From: Pontiellaceae bacterium
GTDB lineage: Bacteria > Verrucomicrobiota > Kiritimatiellia > Kiritimatiellales > Pontiellaceae
NCBI GenBank assembly: GCA_016937035.1
Contig: JAFGWS010000074.1
Span: forward strand, 1 to 32,716
Direction: 5' to 3'
DNA: 32,716 nucleotides
The notes beneath the pieces were generated by a model that saw nothing but the letters and a program-made list of their open reading frames with translations, made no database searches and was not told the DNA's origin. Positions within the stretch are counted from its first letter, which is position 1. Each line of letters begins with the position of its first letter. Positions 15,701 through 23,881 of this stretch are shown one piece after another. The position numbers and the translations under genes are program-made.

Positions 15701-18201
15701 ACACGGCGGTCGTGGAGCTGGCAGTTGAAGCGTCGTATCGCCCGAATGTCTACTGCTCGGTCAGCGTGGTTCGCCCCGCGCTGCCGGAGGAGCTCTGGGG
15801 CCAGCACCGTGCCGCCGGAAGAATACCGTTGCTGGTCGATCAGCCCGAACGCAAGCTCGACGTTGCGCTGGAGCTGCCGGAAGAAATCAGGCCGGGAACG
15901 CGGCTGGAAATACCGGTGCAGGTTTTGGATGCCGACGGAAAGGGTTGCCCGTCCGAAGTCGTGCTTGCGGCGGTCGACGAGGGGATCTGCATGCTGACCG
16001 GGTTCACCACGCCCGATCCCTACGACTATTTCTTCGGGCCGCGCCGCCCGGGGGTCGAGCTGCATGACCTTTATGCGCGGCTCATACCGGAGACAATCGA
16101 TCTTGTTGGCGGTAGCCCCTCGACACCTGGTGGCGGCATGCTGGCCGCCATCGGCAAGCGGCTCAATCCGATCAAGGCTCGTCGCTTCAAGCCGGTGGCG
16201 CTGTGGTCGTCGGCCATCGAAACGGACACCAACGGGATGGCGCAGGTTGTGTTCGACGTGCCGGAATTTACGGGTGAGCTGCGGATCATGGCGGTCGCCG
16301 TCGATCCATTGCGTTTCGGTTCCGCGGAGCAGTCGCTGCTGGTCAAGCGCCCGCTGGTGGTGCAAAGCAGCCTGCCGCGCTTCCTTGCGCCGGACGATCT
16401 GTTCACAGTGCCGGTCCATATCTATAACGAAAGCGAGCATGACGGCGAGGTGCGGGTGCAGGTGGATTGCAACGGGCCTTTGGTATGCGACGGGTCGGAG
16501 CAGATGGTTTGGGTCGCGGCGGGGAGCGACACCAACCTTTTGTTCCAGCTGAAGGCCGACGCTGCGCCGGGCAAGGCCGTTTGCCGCCTTGTGGCGGAGA
16601 TGGGCGGCGAGCGGTACGAGGAGCCCATCGAGATCGCGGTGCGTCCGGCGGTTCCTTTGGTCGTGAAAACAGGCAACGAGCGCATTGAAGCTGGAGGAGG
16701 GGAGTCCCTGCTTGAGCTCCCTTCTAGCTGGCTTGATGGAACCGGCGAAACATCGCTTTGGCTTTCGTCGATGCCGTCCGTCACGCTGGGTGGCAGTCTC
16801 GACTATCTGCTGAACTATCCCTACGGCTGCTTGGAACAGACGACCTCGAAATCATTTCCGTTGCTCTACCTTTCCGGGTTGGCGGAACAGATGCGTCCCG
16901 GTTGGCTGGGCCGGAACGGAACGGCCGAGTTTGTGAATGCGGGCATCTATCGCATCCTTTCGATGCAGAAAGGCAATGGCGGGTTTTCGCTCTGGCCCAA
17001 TGGCGGCGTTTACGAGTGGGGTTCCATCTATGCCGTGCACTTTCTAGTGGAAGCGGACAAGGCAGGCTATGAGGTTCCCGCCGACCGGTTGTCCGAGGCG
17101 TTGAACCATGTCGAGGAGATGGTTCGCGACGTGCCGATCGATCAGAAGAATCATCACTACGACGCATCCTACGCCTGCTTCGTGCTGGCGCTCGCGGGGC
17201 GCCCGCAGCATGGGGTCGTGGATCGGCTGCGCGAGCAGTGGGATGTGCTGGAATACGACACGCGGATCAATGTGATTGCGGCGTTGCTCTCCGCCGGGCA
17301 ACGGCGCCTCGCCGTGGAAATGCTGGATCGCATCAGCGGTTATCCCGCCACACCGGAACTGTTCGAGACGAACGGGAGCTTGCGGTCGGAGACCCGTGGA
17401 AACGCATTCCTGCTGTCGGTGCTGCTGGATGTAGATCCCGAGAACAAAGAGATTCCGGCGCTGGTTCGCCGGTTGGAGGCGGCGCAGTCGAATGGCCGTT
17501 GGTTGAATACGCAGGACAACGCCATGGCGATCATGGCGATGGGAAAATACACGGAGCGGTTTGCGGAAAAGCAAAAGCCGATTGCGGGGCGGGTCGAATG
17601 GAACGGTCGCGCAAAGACGGTGGAATTTGCAAACCGCGACGAACTGCGGGTGCCGCTCGAAGCCTTCGACGGCCAGCCGGTGCGGATTGAAAACCAGAGC
17701 GAGGGCGAACTCTTCCTCCATTGGAAGTCGGAAGGGATTCCTGCAAGCGGCGAGATTGAGGAACGCGATCGCGGAATCCGGGTTCGCCGCGAGCTGCTGG
17801 ATCGGGAAGGGCATCCGGTCGATACCGACCAGCTGCGGCAGGGGGATCTCTATATCGTAAAGCTGAGTCTCTGGTCCGATACCTATCTCGACAATGTTGT
17901 GGTTGAGGATTTGTTGCCCGCCGGCCTGGAGGTGGAAAACAGCGTGCTGAATACCTCCCAGCGGATGGGTTGGGTGAAAGGACTGCAAACCCTTTCCATG
18001 CAGCATCTCGATATTCGCGATGATCGTGTGATTGCCTTTCCGCAGGGTTTTGGCAGTACGACAAGAAATTATTGCTATGCCGTGCGCGCGGTCACAGTTG
18101 GTGAGTTTGTTTGGCCCGCTGTTTCGGCCTCCAGCATGTATGACCCGTCCATCGAAAGCATCCATGGAAAGAGCCGCGTGCACGTTGTGGATGGAATGTA
18201 A
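12772..18201 (+). CDS. bacterial alpha-2-macroglobulin with thioester motif, membrane-anchored
   Basis: This 1809-aa protein should trap proteases in the periplasm by covalent thioester capture. The start is ATG 12772, preceded by GGAGGA; a longer frame runs upstream but only through the repeat and regulatory DNA. Residues 16-39 form one membrane helix (MNRWFVLALAFLILNAAAVIYW); there is no lipobox, unlike E. coli YfhM. Macroglobulin domains follow: MG2-like YEAFVFTDRGIYRPGETVHF (about 568-587), the bait/MG5-6 region (about 920-1130), the A2M core VALWSSAIETDTNGMAQVVF (about 1142-1161), the thioester motif GCLEQ with Cys1353 and Gln1356, a helical toroid (about 1300-1600) and a C-terminal MG10-like domain (about 1680-1805). 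pbpC follows after three bases, the pairing known from many Gram-negatives. Confidence 0.93.
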   Translation: MKTGGNGGREGHETRMNRWFVLALAFLILNAAAVIYWLSDKEDPHVHAALIMPDNGRVEAGSRDELRWRFTASMATANPIGQWTDSGPVRFLPEIDGEYCWVAADELAFRPRSEWPQCSVFSAIMSNDLRGLDGRPCSGESVATFETTPLALVDVRQSSLPTAGQLQLDLEFNAPINSGDFYNFLKLATPDGKALSISGFALQSKNVVRLSMKPPASDDLELTVKKDLPSSAGPLGLQKDEVRQVKISRELAVLRVVAQSRQFAMGQLEVMLNGPVDLETAKGFIRIEPGMDFAVEPYSSWDERQHFRILGEFEAGHNYSVTFLQGFGDGQVKLAKDDRRTVYFPPEQPSIEFVAKGTYLSTQGNLSIPIKAVNTGKCTVTVRQVYANNLVQLAARESGYAGYYSSNVYRGLDRLVGTFDLPIDAEVNEVVERSLQLRPWLEGRTGVFHIEVSGSKGGQAEHDIVVSDLGISLRQSDRDMLVWINSIRSLDAVEGATVEVYSLENQLLLRGETDGDGLVRFDPEKPLAEGTPFMVVVKNGDDLTYLRLGNSGVEPGGAIGARNYLSSGYEAFVFTDRGIYRPGETVHFEAVVRGADVVCPESFPVQAELIRPDGKLDQKLNGMLGERGTVEFEIALAEYVATGRYVLKVRIPGDAGEVLGETAISVEEFVPPQIRTRLDIPEGRVAAGEPFGFSVEGRHLFGRAAEGLETQAQVDFSPLGFAPAQWSGYVFGDARRTFNTLSRPLGRKNLDADGKVEFSAETSTQWRPSAAIRAIISGTVQDIGGRTVTAYGSRVVDVYPHYIGIKRPDGSLETGATHSFDLVLVSPDAALLPDTGTLETRIEKLSWVSVLRQEGDHYVYRSEQKAIEIESNAVAFSEGRASVAFEPNHAGHYRLVVENAENGTASSMEFSVILPGQHWDDRSMMAPDRVAMELDYASYQVGDTALLTIRSPFVGKALLTVESDEILWSRVMTLSNNTAVVELAVEASYRPNVYCSVSVVRPALPEELWGQHRAAGRIPLLVDQPERKLDVALELPEEIRPGTRLEIPVQVLDADGKGCPSEVVLAAVDEGICMLTGFTTPDPYDYFFGPRRPGVELHDLYARLIPETIDLVGGSPSTPGGGMLAAIGKRLNPIKARRFKPVALWSSAIETDTNGMAQVVFDVPEFTGELRIMAVAVDPLRFGSAEQSLLVKRPLVVQSSLPRFLAPDDLFTVPVHIYNESEHDGEVRVQVDCNGPLVCDGSEQMVWVAAGSDTNLLFQLKADAAPGKAVCRLVAEMGGERYEEPIEIAVRPAVPLVVKTGNERIEAGGGESLLELPSSWLDGTGETSLWLSSMPSVTLGGSLDYLLNYPYGCLEQTTSKSFPLLYLSGLAEQMRPGWLGRNGTAEFVNAGIYRILSMQKGNGGFSLWPNGGVYEWGSIYAVHFLVEADKAGYEVPADRLSEALNHVEEMVRDVPIDQKNHHYDASYACFVLALAGRPQHGVVDRLREQWDVLEYDTRINVIAALLSAGQRRLAVEMLDRISGYPATPELFETNGSLRSETRGNAFLLSVLLDVDPENKEIPALVRRLEAAQSNGRWLNTQDNAMAIMAMGKYTERFAEKQKPIAGRVEWNGRAKTVEFANRDELRVPLEAFDGQPVRIENQSEGELFLHWKSEGIPASGEIEERDRGIRVRRELLDREGHPVDTDQLRQGDLYIVKLSLWSDTYLDNVVVEDLLPAGLEVENSVLNTSQRMGWVKGLQTLSMQHLDIRDDRVIAFPQGFGSTTRNYCYAVRAVTVGEFVWPAVSASSMYDPSIESIHGKSRVHVVDGM

Positions 18202-18204
18202 AGT

Positions 18205-20412
18205 ATGTCGAGGATTGGAAAACGAACGTTGGGGAAAATCGGGTTGGTCGCAATGGCTGCCTTTGGTGTGGTGTGGTTGCTGATGCCCGATTATTGTGGC
18301 GACCTGGAGGATTTCGATGCCGTGGCAACAATCCTCGACCGCAACGGAAAGCCGCTGCGCGTCGTTCCCGATCCGAGCACAATTTTGTGCGAGCCCGTTC
18401 CGCTCGATCAAACCGGCGAATGGACGGCAAAGGCGTTGGTGGCGTTCGAGGACAAGCGGTTCTACGAACACGGCGGTGTCGATTCCATCGCCGTATGCCG
18501 CGCCATGCTGCAAAACGTTTTGCAAGGGCGCGTGGTTTCGGGGGCGTCGACCTTGACGACGCTGGTGGTCAAAATGACCGAGCCGCGTTCGCGCAACCTA
18601 TGGACCAAGCTGGTCGAGGCGCATCATGCCCGCCAGCTCGAAGCGCGTCTGACGAAGGATGAAATTCTGGAGCAATACCTCAATCGGGCCCCGTTTGGCG
18701 GCAACGTGTACGGCATCGAGGCTGCGAGCAAACGCTATTTCGGGAAGCCCGCCCGAAACCTGAGTCTCGCGGAGTCGGCGATGCTGGCCGGTTTGCCGCA
18801 GTCGCCGTCGCGGCTGCGTCCGGATCGGTATCTCAAGGAGGCGCTCGACCGGCGCGACGTCGTGCTGTGGCGCATGTTTGAAAACGACATGATCACGCGC
18901 GATCAAATGCAGGAGGCCCATGACCAGCCCATTACGTTGAGAAGGGAAGCGCTTCCATTTCTCGCGCCACACTTTTGCGATTATCTGCTGCAACGCCATC
19001 CCGGCAATGAGCGGTTGGACACGACACTCGATCTGGGAATCCAGCAGGTGGCGGAAAGCGCCTTGCAGCGTCGCATCGAAGAGCTTTCCCCGTTCGGGGT
19101 TTCCGGCGGCGCGGTGGTGGTGATCGATGTGCGCAGCGGCGAGCTGCGCGCCATGGTGGGCTCCCCCGATTTTTGGAATACGTCGGCGTCGGGCCAGGTG
19201 AACGGCACCGTTGCCGGCCGTTCGCCGGGCTCGACGCTGAAACCGTTCGCCTATGCGGCGGCGATGGATCAGGGACTGTGCACACCCGCCACCATGATGG
19301 CCGACATCCCGATGCGCTTCGCGGGATATGATCCGCAAAACTATAGTTTGGAATACATGGGGCCGGTCAGCGTACGTCAGGCGTTGGTGCAGTCGCTCAA
19401 TATTCCGGCGCTTCAATGCGTCGAGCAGATCGGGCTGGAATCATTTGTCGCCCAGCTTCGGCGGCTGGGATTTTCCACGCTCGATCATTCGGCCTCGCAT
19501 TATGGGCTCGGCATCGTGGTCGGCAGCAGCGAAATGACGTTGCTGGATCTCTCCAACGCCTACGCCTGTCTCGCGCGGAACGGGATTTGGCAACCCTTGC
19601 GCGTACTCGCCGATGAACCGGTTGGGGAACCGCGTTCGATCTATTCCGCCGAGGCCGCCTACATGATGGCCGACATCCTGGGTGGCGATGAACGCTCGAC
19701 CGATCTGGTTGGGCACATGGCCGATGCGGTGCTTCCCCGTGTTGCGTGGAAGACCGGCACCTCCTCCGGGCATCGCGATGCGTGGACCGTGGCCTACAAT
19801 CCCGAATATGTTGTCGGCGTCTGGCTGGGGAATCCCGATGGGTCGCCGTCGGATGCCCTGGTGGGCGGCAGCGCCGCCGGTCCCGTGGCGGGCGAAATAT
19901 TCCGGCGGCTCTATCCCTGCGGCGATTCGCCCTGGTTCGAAATGCCCGACGGCATCCAGACGCGGGCGGTTTGCGCATGCAGCGGATTGGTTCCGTGCGC
20001 CGACTGCGCGGCTGCCGTGGAGGATTACTATATCCCTCGCATCTCGCCAACGCAGCCTTGTGCGATTCATCGCGACGGCGGCGAACACTGGCCCGCCGAG
20101 CTGCAAGCCTTTATGGAACGGCGCGGTATGGGCGACGCGGTCGCGGATCGCGAAGATAATCCGCTTGGCATCGAGACACCGGTCGACGGGGAAACCTATC
20201 GACTACTGCCGGCCGCGCCGGGAATCCGCCAGGAGATGAGGATCGCGGCGTCCGGCAGCGGCGACACGCTGTACTGGTTTGTCGACAACGAACTTTTGTG
20301 CGCCGCCAGCTCTGCCGATTCCGTGTATTGGCCACTCGAAAAAGGAGCGCACACCATCGCCTGCGCCGACGCCTCCGGCCGCGCCGCCCGCGTCAGGATC
20401 GTTGTCGAGTGA
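18205..20412 (+). CDS. pbpC: penicillin-binding protein 1C (bifunctional class A PBP)
   Basis: This 735-aa enzyme polymerises and cross-links peptidoglycan. After one membrane helix (about 11-27) comes a GT51 glycosyltransferase domain with catalytic Glu82 in FEDKRFYEHGGVD and the GGNVYGIE and LAESAMLAGLPQSP motifs, then the transpeptidase domain with Ser343-T-L-K, S397-L-N and K516-T-G, and a C-terminal BiPBP_C domain (about 650-735). The Cys-rich linker (CACSGLVPCADC) is typical of PBP1C. Length is near E. coli PBP1C (770). It starts three bases after the A2M stop with only a weak ribosome binding site, so translation is probably coupled. The two genes likely share the cre-tag promoter. Confidence 0.94.
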   Translation: MSRIGKRTLGKIGLVAMAAFGVVWLLMPDYCGDLEDFDAVATILDRNGKPLRVVPDPSTILCEPVPLDQTGEWTAKALVAFEDKRFYEHGGVDSIAVCRAMLQNVLQGRVVSGASTLTTLVVKMTEPRSRNLWTKLVEAHHARQLEARLTKDEILEQYLNRAPFGGNVYGIEAASKRYFGKPARNLSLAESAMLAGLPQSPSRLRPDRYLKEALDRRDVVLWRMFENDMITRDQMQEAHDQPITLRREALPFLAPHFCDYLLQRHPGNERLDTTLDLGIQQVAESALQRRIEELSPFGVSGGAVVVIDVRSGELRAMVGSPDFWNTSASGQVNGTVAGRSPGSTLKPFAYAAAMDQGLCTPATMMADIPMRFAGYDPQNYSLEYMGPVSVRQALVQSLNIPALQCVEQIGLESFVAQLRRLGFSTLDHSASHYGLGIVVGSSEMTLLDLSNAYACLARNGIWQPLRVLADEPVGEPRSIYSAEAAYMMADILGGDERSTDLVGHMADAVLPRVAWKTGTSSGHRDAWTVAYNPEYVVGVWLGNPDGSPSDALVGGSAAGPVAGEIFRRLYPCGDSPWFEMPDGIQTRAVCACSGLVPCADCAAAVEDYYIPRISPTQPCAIHRDGGEHWPAELQAFMERRGMGDAVADREDNPLGIETPVDGETYRLLPAAPGIRQEMRIAASGSGDTLYWFVDNELLCAASSADSVYWPLEKGAHTIACADASGRAARVRIVVE

Positions 20413-20445
20413 TGGAATGCGCCTCCGGTTTGGTATTTCACTATC

Positions 20446-20472
20446 GGGGAACCAAATTACGGGACCCCTTTT
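20446..20472 (+). terminator. candidate terminator after pbpC
   Basis: GGGG-AA-CC, loop AAATTAC, GG-GA-CCCC, then TTTT: six G-C pairs around a 2x2 internal loop followed by a short T-run, 34 bases after pbpC. The string also resembles the ATTACGGGAC repeat near position 67, so it may be a repeat that serves as a terminator. Confidence 0.4.
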
Positions 20473-20543
20473 CCGGTCGGGCGATGGAAAGAAAGCGAGG
20501 GTGGGTTGTTTGATTCGAGAAAAAGTGTTCAACCGTCCTTCGG

Positions 20544-20762
20544 CTACTGAAAGTCGGTACAGAGGTAGAGGGCTTCCACTTTTTCGCGAGCCCACGGGTT
20601 TTTGCGCAGAAACTTGAGACTCGATTTTATGCTGGGCTCCCAGTTGAAGCAGCGGATGTCGATGCGTCGCCCCAGCTCGTCCCAGCCATAGTGATCGACC
20701 AGGCGGGTCAATAGTTTTTCGAGCGTAATTCCATGCAGCGGATTATTCGGTTGTTCGTTCAT
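20544..20762 (-). CDS. VF530 family DNA-binding protein
   Basis: The 72-aa protein reads [57 protein letters not shown], which is nearly the entire consensus of the VF530 family (DUF2132). Its start is placed at ATG 20762, giving [11 protein letters not shown] as in relatives; an in-frame TTG at 20816 would add 18 unsupported residues. The family is small and conserved and has been annotated as DNA-binding from structural work; its cellular role is not established. It is divergent from the pseudogene upstream and convergent with pbpC. Confidence 0.88.
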   Translation of the reverse strand: MNEQPNNPLHGITLEKLLTRLVDHYGWDELGRRIDIRCFNWEPSIKSSLKFLRKNPWAREKVEALYLCTDFQ

Positions 20763-20895
20763 GAGCAGATGGTCATGTATTCGACGCTCGGATTCAATGA
20801 CTATTTTACCCGTCAATTGTTTTGTTAAACCAGACCGTTTGTCTCGCTATGTCCCTATTTATAAACAAGATACTGACTTGAGTGAGGTTGTTTTG

Positions 20896-21241
20896 ATGAA
20901 TCAATATGCGTTGAGATTTCTTGTTATCGGGTTGCTGGGACTGGCGGCTGGAGCTTCGGCGGAGGATTGGAGTCGGTGGCGCGGTCCCGCCTTTAAACGG
21001 GACTTCACCCGAGACAGAGCTCCCTGACAGCTTAGGCGAGGAACAGGAGCTTTGGGTGACGGAACTGCCCGGTCCCGGCGAGGCGACCCCGGCTATATGC
21101 GATGGCGTGATCTATCTATCGGGCTATGAATCGTCGGGCAAGACGCTGTTCGCCATGCAGATAAATGCCGCCGATGGAACTGTGCTGTGGAAAATGCCGG
21201 TCGCCTCGTGCGATAAATTACCCAGTCGGAATGTCATCGCG
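20896..21241 (+). pseudogene. frameshifted and truncated secreted PQQ-like beta-propeller protein
   Basis: The frame from ATG 20896 (GAGG ribosome binding site) encodes a signal peptide (MNQYALRFLVIGLLGLAAG, then ASAEDWSRWRGPA) and soon hits a stop. Removing one A from the AAA at 20995-20997 restores a continuous product: GPAFNGTSPETELP, then a first propeller blade (WVTELPGPGEATPAICDGVIYLSG, NAADGTVLWKMPVASCDKLPSRNVIA). Homologous beta-propeller proteins continue for several hundred residues, but here the sequence passes at about 21242 into the AGAACACAAAGAACGC palindromic repeat and ends. The gene is therefore broken twice and is probably non-functional, unless the extra A is a sequencing error. 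Confidence 0.8.
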
Positions 21242-21258
21242 ATCGAATGTTATTTTTT

Positions 21259-21330
21259 AGCCGCGAGAGAACACAAAGAACGCGAAAAAGAAGGTGCTAT
21301 GGTTTTTTGTGTCCCTTGTGCTCCTTCGCT
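21259..21330. repeat. palindromic intergenic repeat (copy D)
   Basis: CCGCGAGAGAACACAAAGAACGCG (left, from 21261) pairs imperfectly with GTGTCCCTTGTGCTCCTTCGCT (right, to 21330). It has the same words as the copy at 1065-1141. It begins where the beta-propeller pseudogene loses homology, so it marks the deletion or insertion junction. Confidence 0.5.
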
Positions 21331-21511
21331 TTAATATCAATATTTTGAGTCATTCGCAAATGCTATGTCTGGGCCATCTACAATTTTGACTCAGCGTTGC
21401 AACCGTTAAACCCAGTTAAGCGCTAATAATCGCCAATAAACGTTCATGAACCGTTCCTGGCGTCACTGTTTTCCGCGAAAATTATTAGTACGTCGCTTTA
21501 AGCACGGTTTC

Positions 21512-23770
21512 TCAACTGGATTCATTCAGTTTATTAGAGGCCTTCGGTCCGCCGGAAACCGACCGGATTTTCTTTAATATGGCAGATAATTCAAAGGGCT
21601 TGCTTAAGTAGGAATCCATTCCTGCGGCTAGGCACTTATCCTCTTCTCCCTTGAATGCGTGCGCGGTCAGGGCGACAATTTTTGTGTGTCGATCTGGGGA
21701 CTCTTTTTGTCGGATTCTCCGGGTTGCTTCATATCCATCCATCAGCGGCATTTGGCAGTCCATGAAAATGAGATCATACGTCTTTTGCTCTGCGGCGGAG
21801 ACGGCATCTTTTCCATTCACGACCATATCGGCGCGGTACCCTTCTTTGGTCAGCAGCTTTTCTAAAATTTTTCGATTCACCAGCGAATCCTCAGCAATCA
21901 GAATTTCGGGGCATTCTTTCGGGGAGAGCGGGGCATGGCCGGTTTTCCGTTGGATCGGAGTTGGATCAAGCACTTCGCTGGTTCCGTTCCAAGGGTTCAG
22001 AATAATAGAGAAACACATTTGTGTTCCTTCATTCGGTTGGCTTTCCACGGAAATGTCGCCGTCCATCCGGCGAATCAGTTCACGGGTAATCGGCAGGCCG
22101 AGGCCGGTTCCGCCATATTGGCGGGTTGTCGAGCTTTCGGCTTGAACAAAGGGATCAAACACTTTTTTCTGAACCGATTCGCTCATGCCGATCCCGGTAT
22201 CGCTCACTACAAACTTCAGCTTGGATCGCCCGTCCTCCATCTGTTGAAGGAGAGAAACATCAAGGGTGATTTTCCCTTCATGAGTAAACTTTAATGCGTT
22301 GGAGATCAGGTTGTTGAGTATCTGGTGAATTTTCAAAGAATCGCCGACCAACACCTCCTGAATTTCCGGAGAAATATTGCAGAGGAGTTGGATCCCTCGG
22401 TCTTTTACTGCCGGTAGAAAGAGGTTGACCGTGTTTTCGATGACCGGTCGAAGCCGGAAGGCCTTTGCTTCCAGTACCAATTCTCCAGACTCAATTTTTG
22501 AAATGTCGAGAATCTCATTAATAACCCCCAGTAACAGATCTGCGGATGATTCCGCCAGCTCGACATACTCCTTTTGTTCAGCGTCCAGATCCGTGTATTC
22601 CATCAGTGCCAACATGCCCTTGATTCCGCCGATGGGCGTTCGGATTTCATGTGACATATTGGCAAGAAACCGGGTTTTAACCGCGTTGGCATCATCGGCC
22701 CGGTGTTGGGCAACTAGCAATCGATGGTGATAGATAAACAGGAGGAAAATAGCCCCCATCAAGAGGATGAACACGATTCCCGAAAAGAGCAGACGCATTT
22801 TCATTTCATGATTGGCGGCGTTTATCATCATATCTTCCGCTACAGAGACAAACGCGGCTACTTGTTGGCCGGAAACTCCGATAATCGGATGAATCTGGAC
22901 CAGATAATCTTTCCCGCCGTGGACCACCGTTATGTTGCGGGCATCTTGGAAATCCGTCTGACCACCGATTTTTGAGCAAATTGCTTTTCTCAGGGAGTCA
23001 CTTGCTTCGCCAAGCACCTGATGTTCACGATCGTTGACAACGCGGTGAACGCTGACATCGAATGAATATCCATCGATCAGACCAGAAGGAACATAATTGT
23101 CCTGCTCGCTTTCAAAGACATTTTGGGCAACGACATCATCGCGGATAATAAAATAGACCGTTTTTTCCGGATAGAGTTCGTATAGGGTTTGGAGAATGGT
23201 TTCCGGGGAGACCGACAACTCGACCGTGCCGAGATGCTCCTGATCACGGCTTAGTGGATAGACATAACGGAAGCCGTTGAATATTCTTCCTTCCTCAAAG
23301 CCGGCCACGCTCTGCCGCAGTTCGTTTGCCTTTTCGACGGAATACCGAATGCCAACCAGCGAGTCTCCATATTTTTCCGGGCGATGCATTCGGAGGAAGC
23401 TTACGTTGTTCGGGAAATGGAAATGGAGCTGCCGGAAGCTGTACTGGACCATGGTTTCATAGCGCGTTTTCAGCAATGTATGGAGATTCTGCCGGAGCGC
23501 ATCCCGTTCGGTTTCCGAGCTGTTTTTTGCGGCAGCGAAAATCGACGTTACGTCTTTCTGGTTGATGATTTCATCGAAGATATAATTCGAAAATCGATGA
23601 TAATCATGCAGGGTGGCATCGATCTGGCCCTGCATATTTCCCATTTGTCCCGCGAGATAGAGGTCAATTTCTCGGCGGGTCTGCCGGATCACAAGGTTGG
23701 AGTAAAACAGGAAGAGTAAAACAACAGTTAATCCAACAAATGAATAAACCATGCTCGTTTTAAGTCTCAT
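21512..23770 (-). CDS. hybrid sensor histidine kinase with dCache-type sensor and receiver
   Basis: The ATG follows AAGGAG. The 752-aa protein has two membrane helices (about 8-28 and 326-347) around a periplasmic sensor that carries the dCache_3 signature (LHFHFPNNVSFLRMHRP, GDSLVGIR, GFEEGRIFNGFRYVYPL). Then come a HisKA domain with His374 in NMSHEIRTPIGG, an ATPase domain (ISNALKFTHEG, DTGIGM, YGGTGLGLPITREL) and a C-terminal receiver (about 620-735, phospho-acceptor Asp in LIFMDCQMPLMDG). The sensor type suggests a small extracellular ligand. There is no output domain, so phosphate must pass to a partner, for example the HPt domain of the kinase encoded upstream. It is the last gene of the minus-strand signalling cluster, 111 bases after the receiver gene. 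Confidence 0.9.
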   Translation of the reverse strand: MRLKTSMVYSFVGLTVVLLFLFYSNLVIRQTRREIDLYLAGQMGNMQGQIDATLHDYHRFSNYIFDEIINQKDVTSIFAAAKNSSETERDALRQNLHTLLKTRYETMVQYSFRQLHFHFPNNVSFLRMHRPEKYGDSLVGIRYSVEKANELRQSVAGFEEGRIFNGFRYVYPLSRDQEHLGTVELSVSPETILQTLYELYPEKTVYFIIRDDVVAQNVFESEQDNYVPSGLIDGYSFDVSVHRVVNDREHQVLGEASDSLRKAICSKIGGQTDFQDARNITVVHGGKDYLVQIHPIIGVSGQQVAAFVSVAEDMMINAANHEMKMRLLFSGIVFILLMGAIFLLFIYHHRLLVAQHRADDANAVKTRFLANMSHEIRTPIGGIKGMLALMEYTDLDAEQKEYVELAESSADLLLGVINEILDISKIESGELVLEAKAFRLRPVIENTVNLFLPAVKDRGIQLLCNISPEIQEVLVGDSLKIHQILNNLISNALKFTHEGKITLDVSLLQQMEDGRSKLKFVVSDTGIGMSESVQKKVFDPFVQAESSTTRQYGGTGLGLPITRELIRRMDGDISVESQPNEGTQMCFSIILNPWNGTSEVLDPTPIQRKTGHAPLSPKECPEILIAEDSLVNRKILEKLLTKEGYRADMVVNGKDAVSAAEQKTYDLIFMDCQMPLMDGYEATRRIRQKESPDRHTKIVALTAHAFKGEEDKCLAAGMDSYLSKPFELSAILKKIRSVSGGPKASNKLNESS

Positions 23771-23816
23771 GAAACGCTCCTTCTATTTTTTTCGCGCGAC
23801 TTCTTCTGTTTTTGCT

Positions 23817-23836
23817 GGGATAAAACGACTTATCCC
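23817..23836 (-). promoter_or_regulatory. hairpin between the receiver and hybrid kinase genes
   Basis: GGGATAA (23817-23823) and TTATCCC (23830-23836) form a perfect 7-bp stem with a 6-base loop in the 111-base gap. There is no T-run after it on the minus strand. It could tune relative expression of the two genes by RNA processing or partial termination. Confidence 0.35.
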
Positions 23837-23881
23837 GAAGGGCAATCTGAAAAATGCAGCGAGCCATCTGTGGTTCCGGTG

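Noticed and set aside
14296..16440. 714-codon open frame on the minus strand inside the A2M gene
   Set aside because: It is opposite a well-supported gene; its product is rich in Arg, His and Gln without domains, as expected from antisense of GC-rich codons.
17044..18525. 493-codon minus-strand frame across the A2M-pbpC junction
   Set aside because: It is opposite two strong genes and has no start signal or domain.
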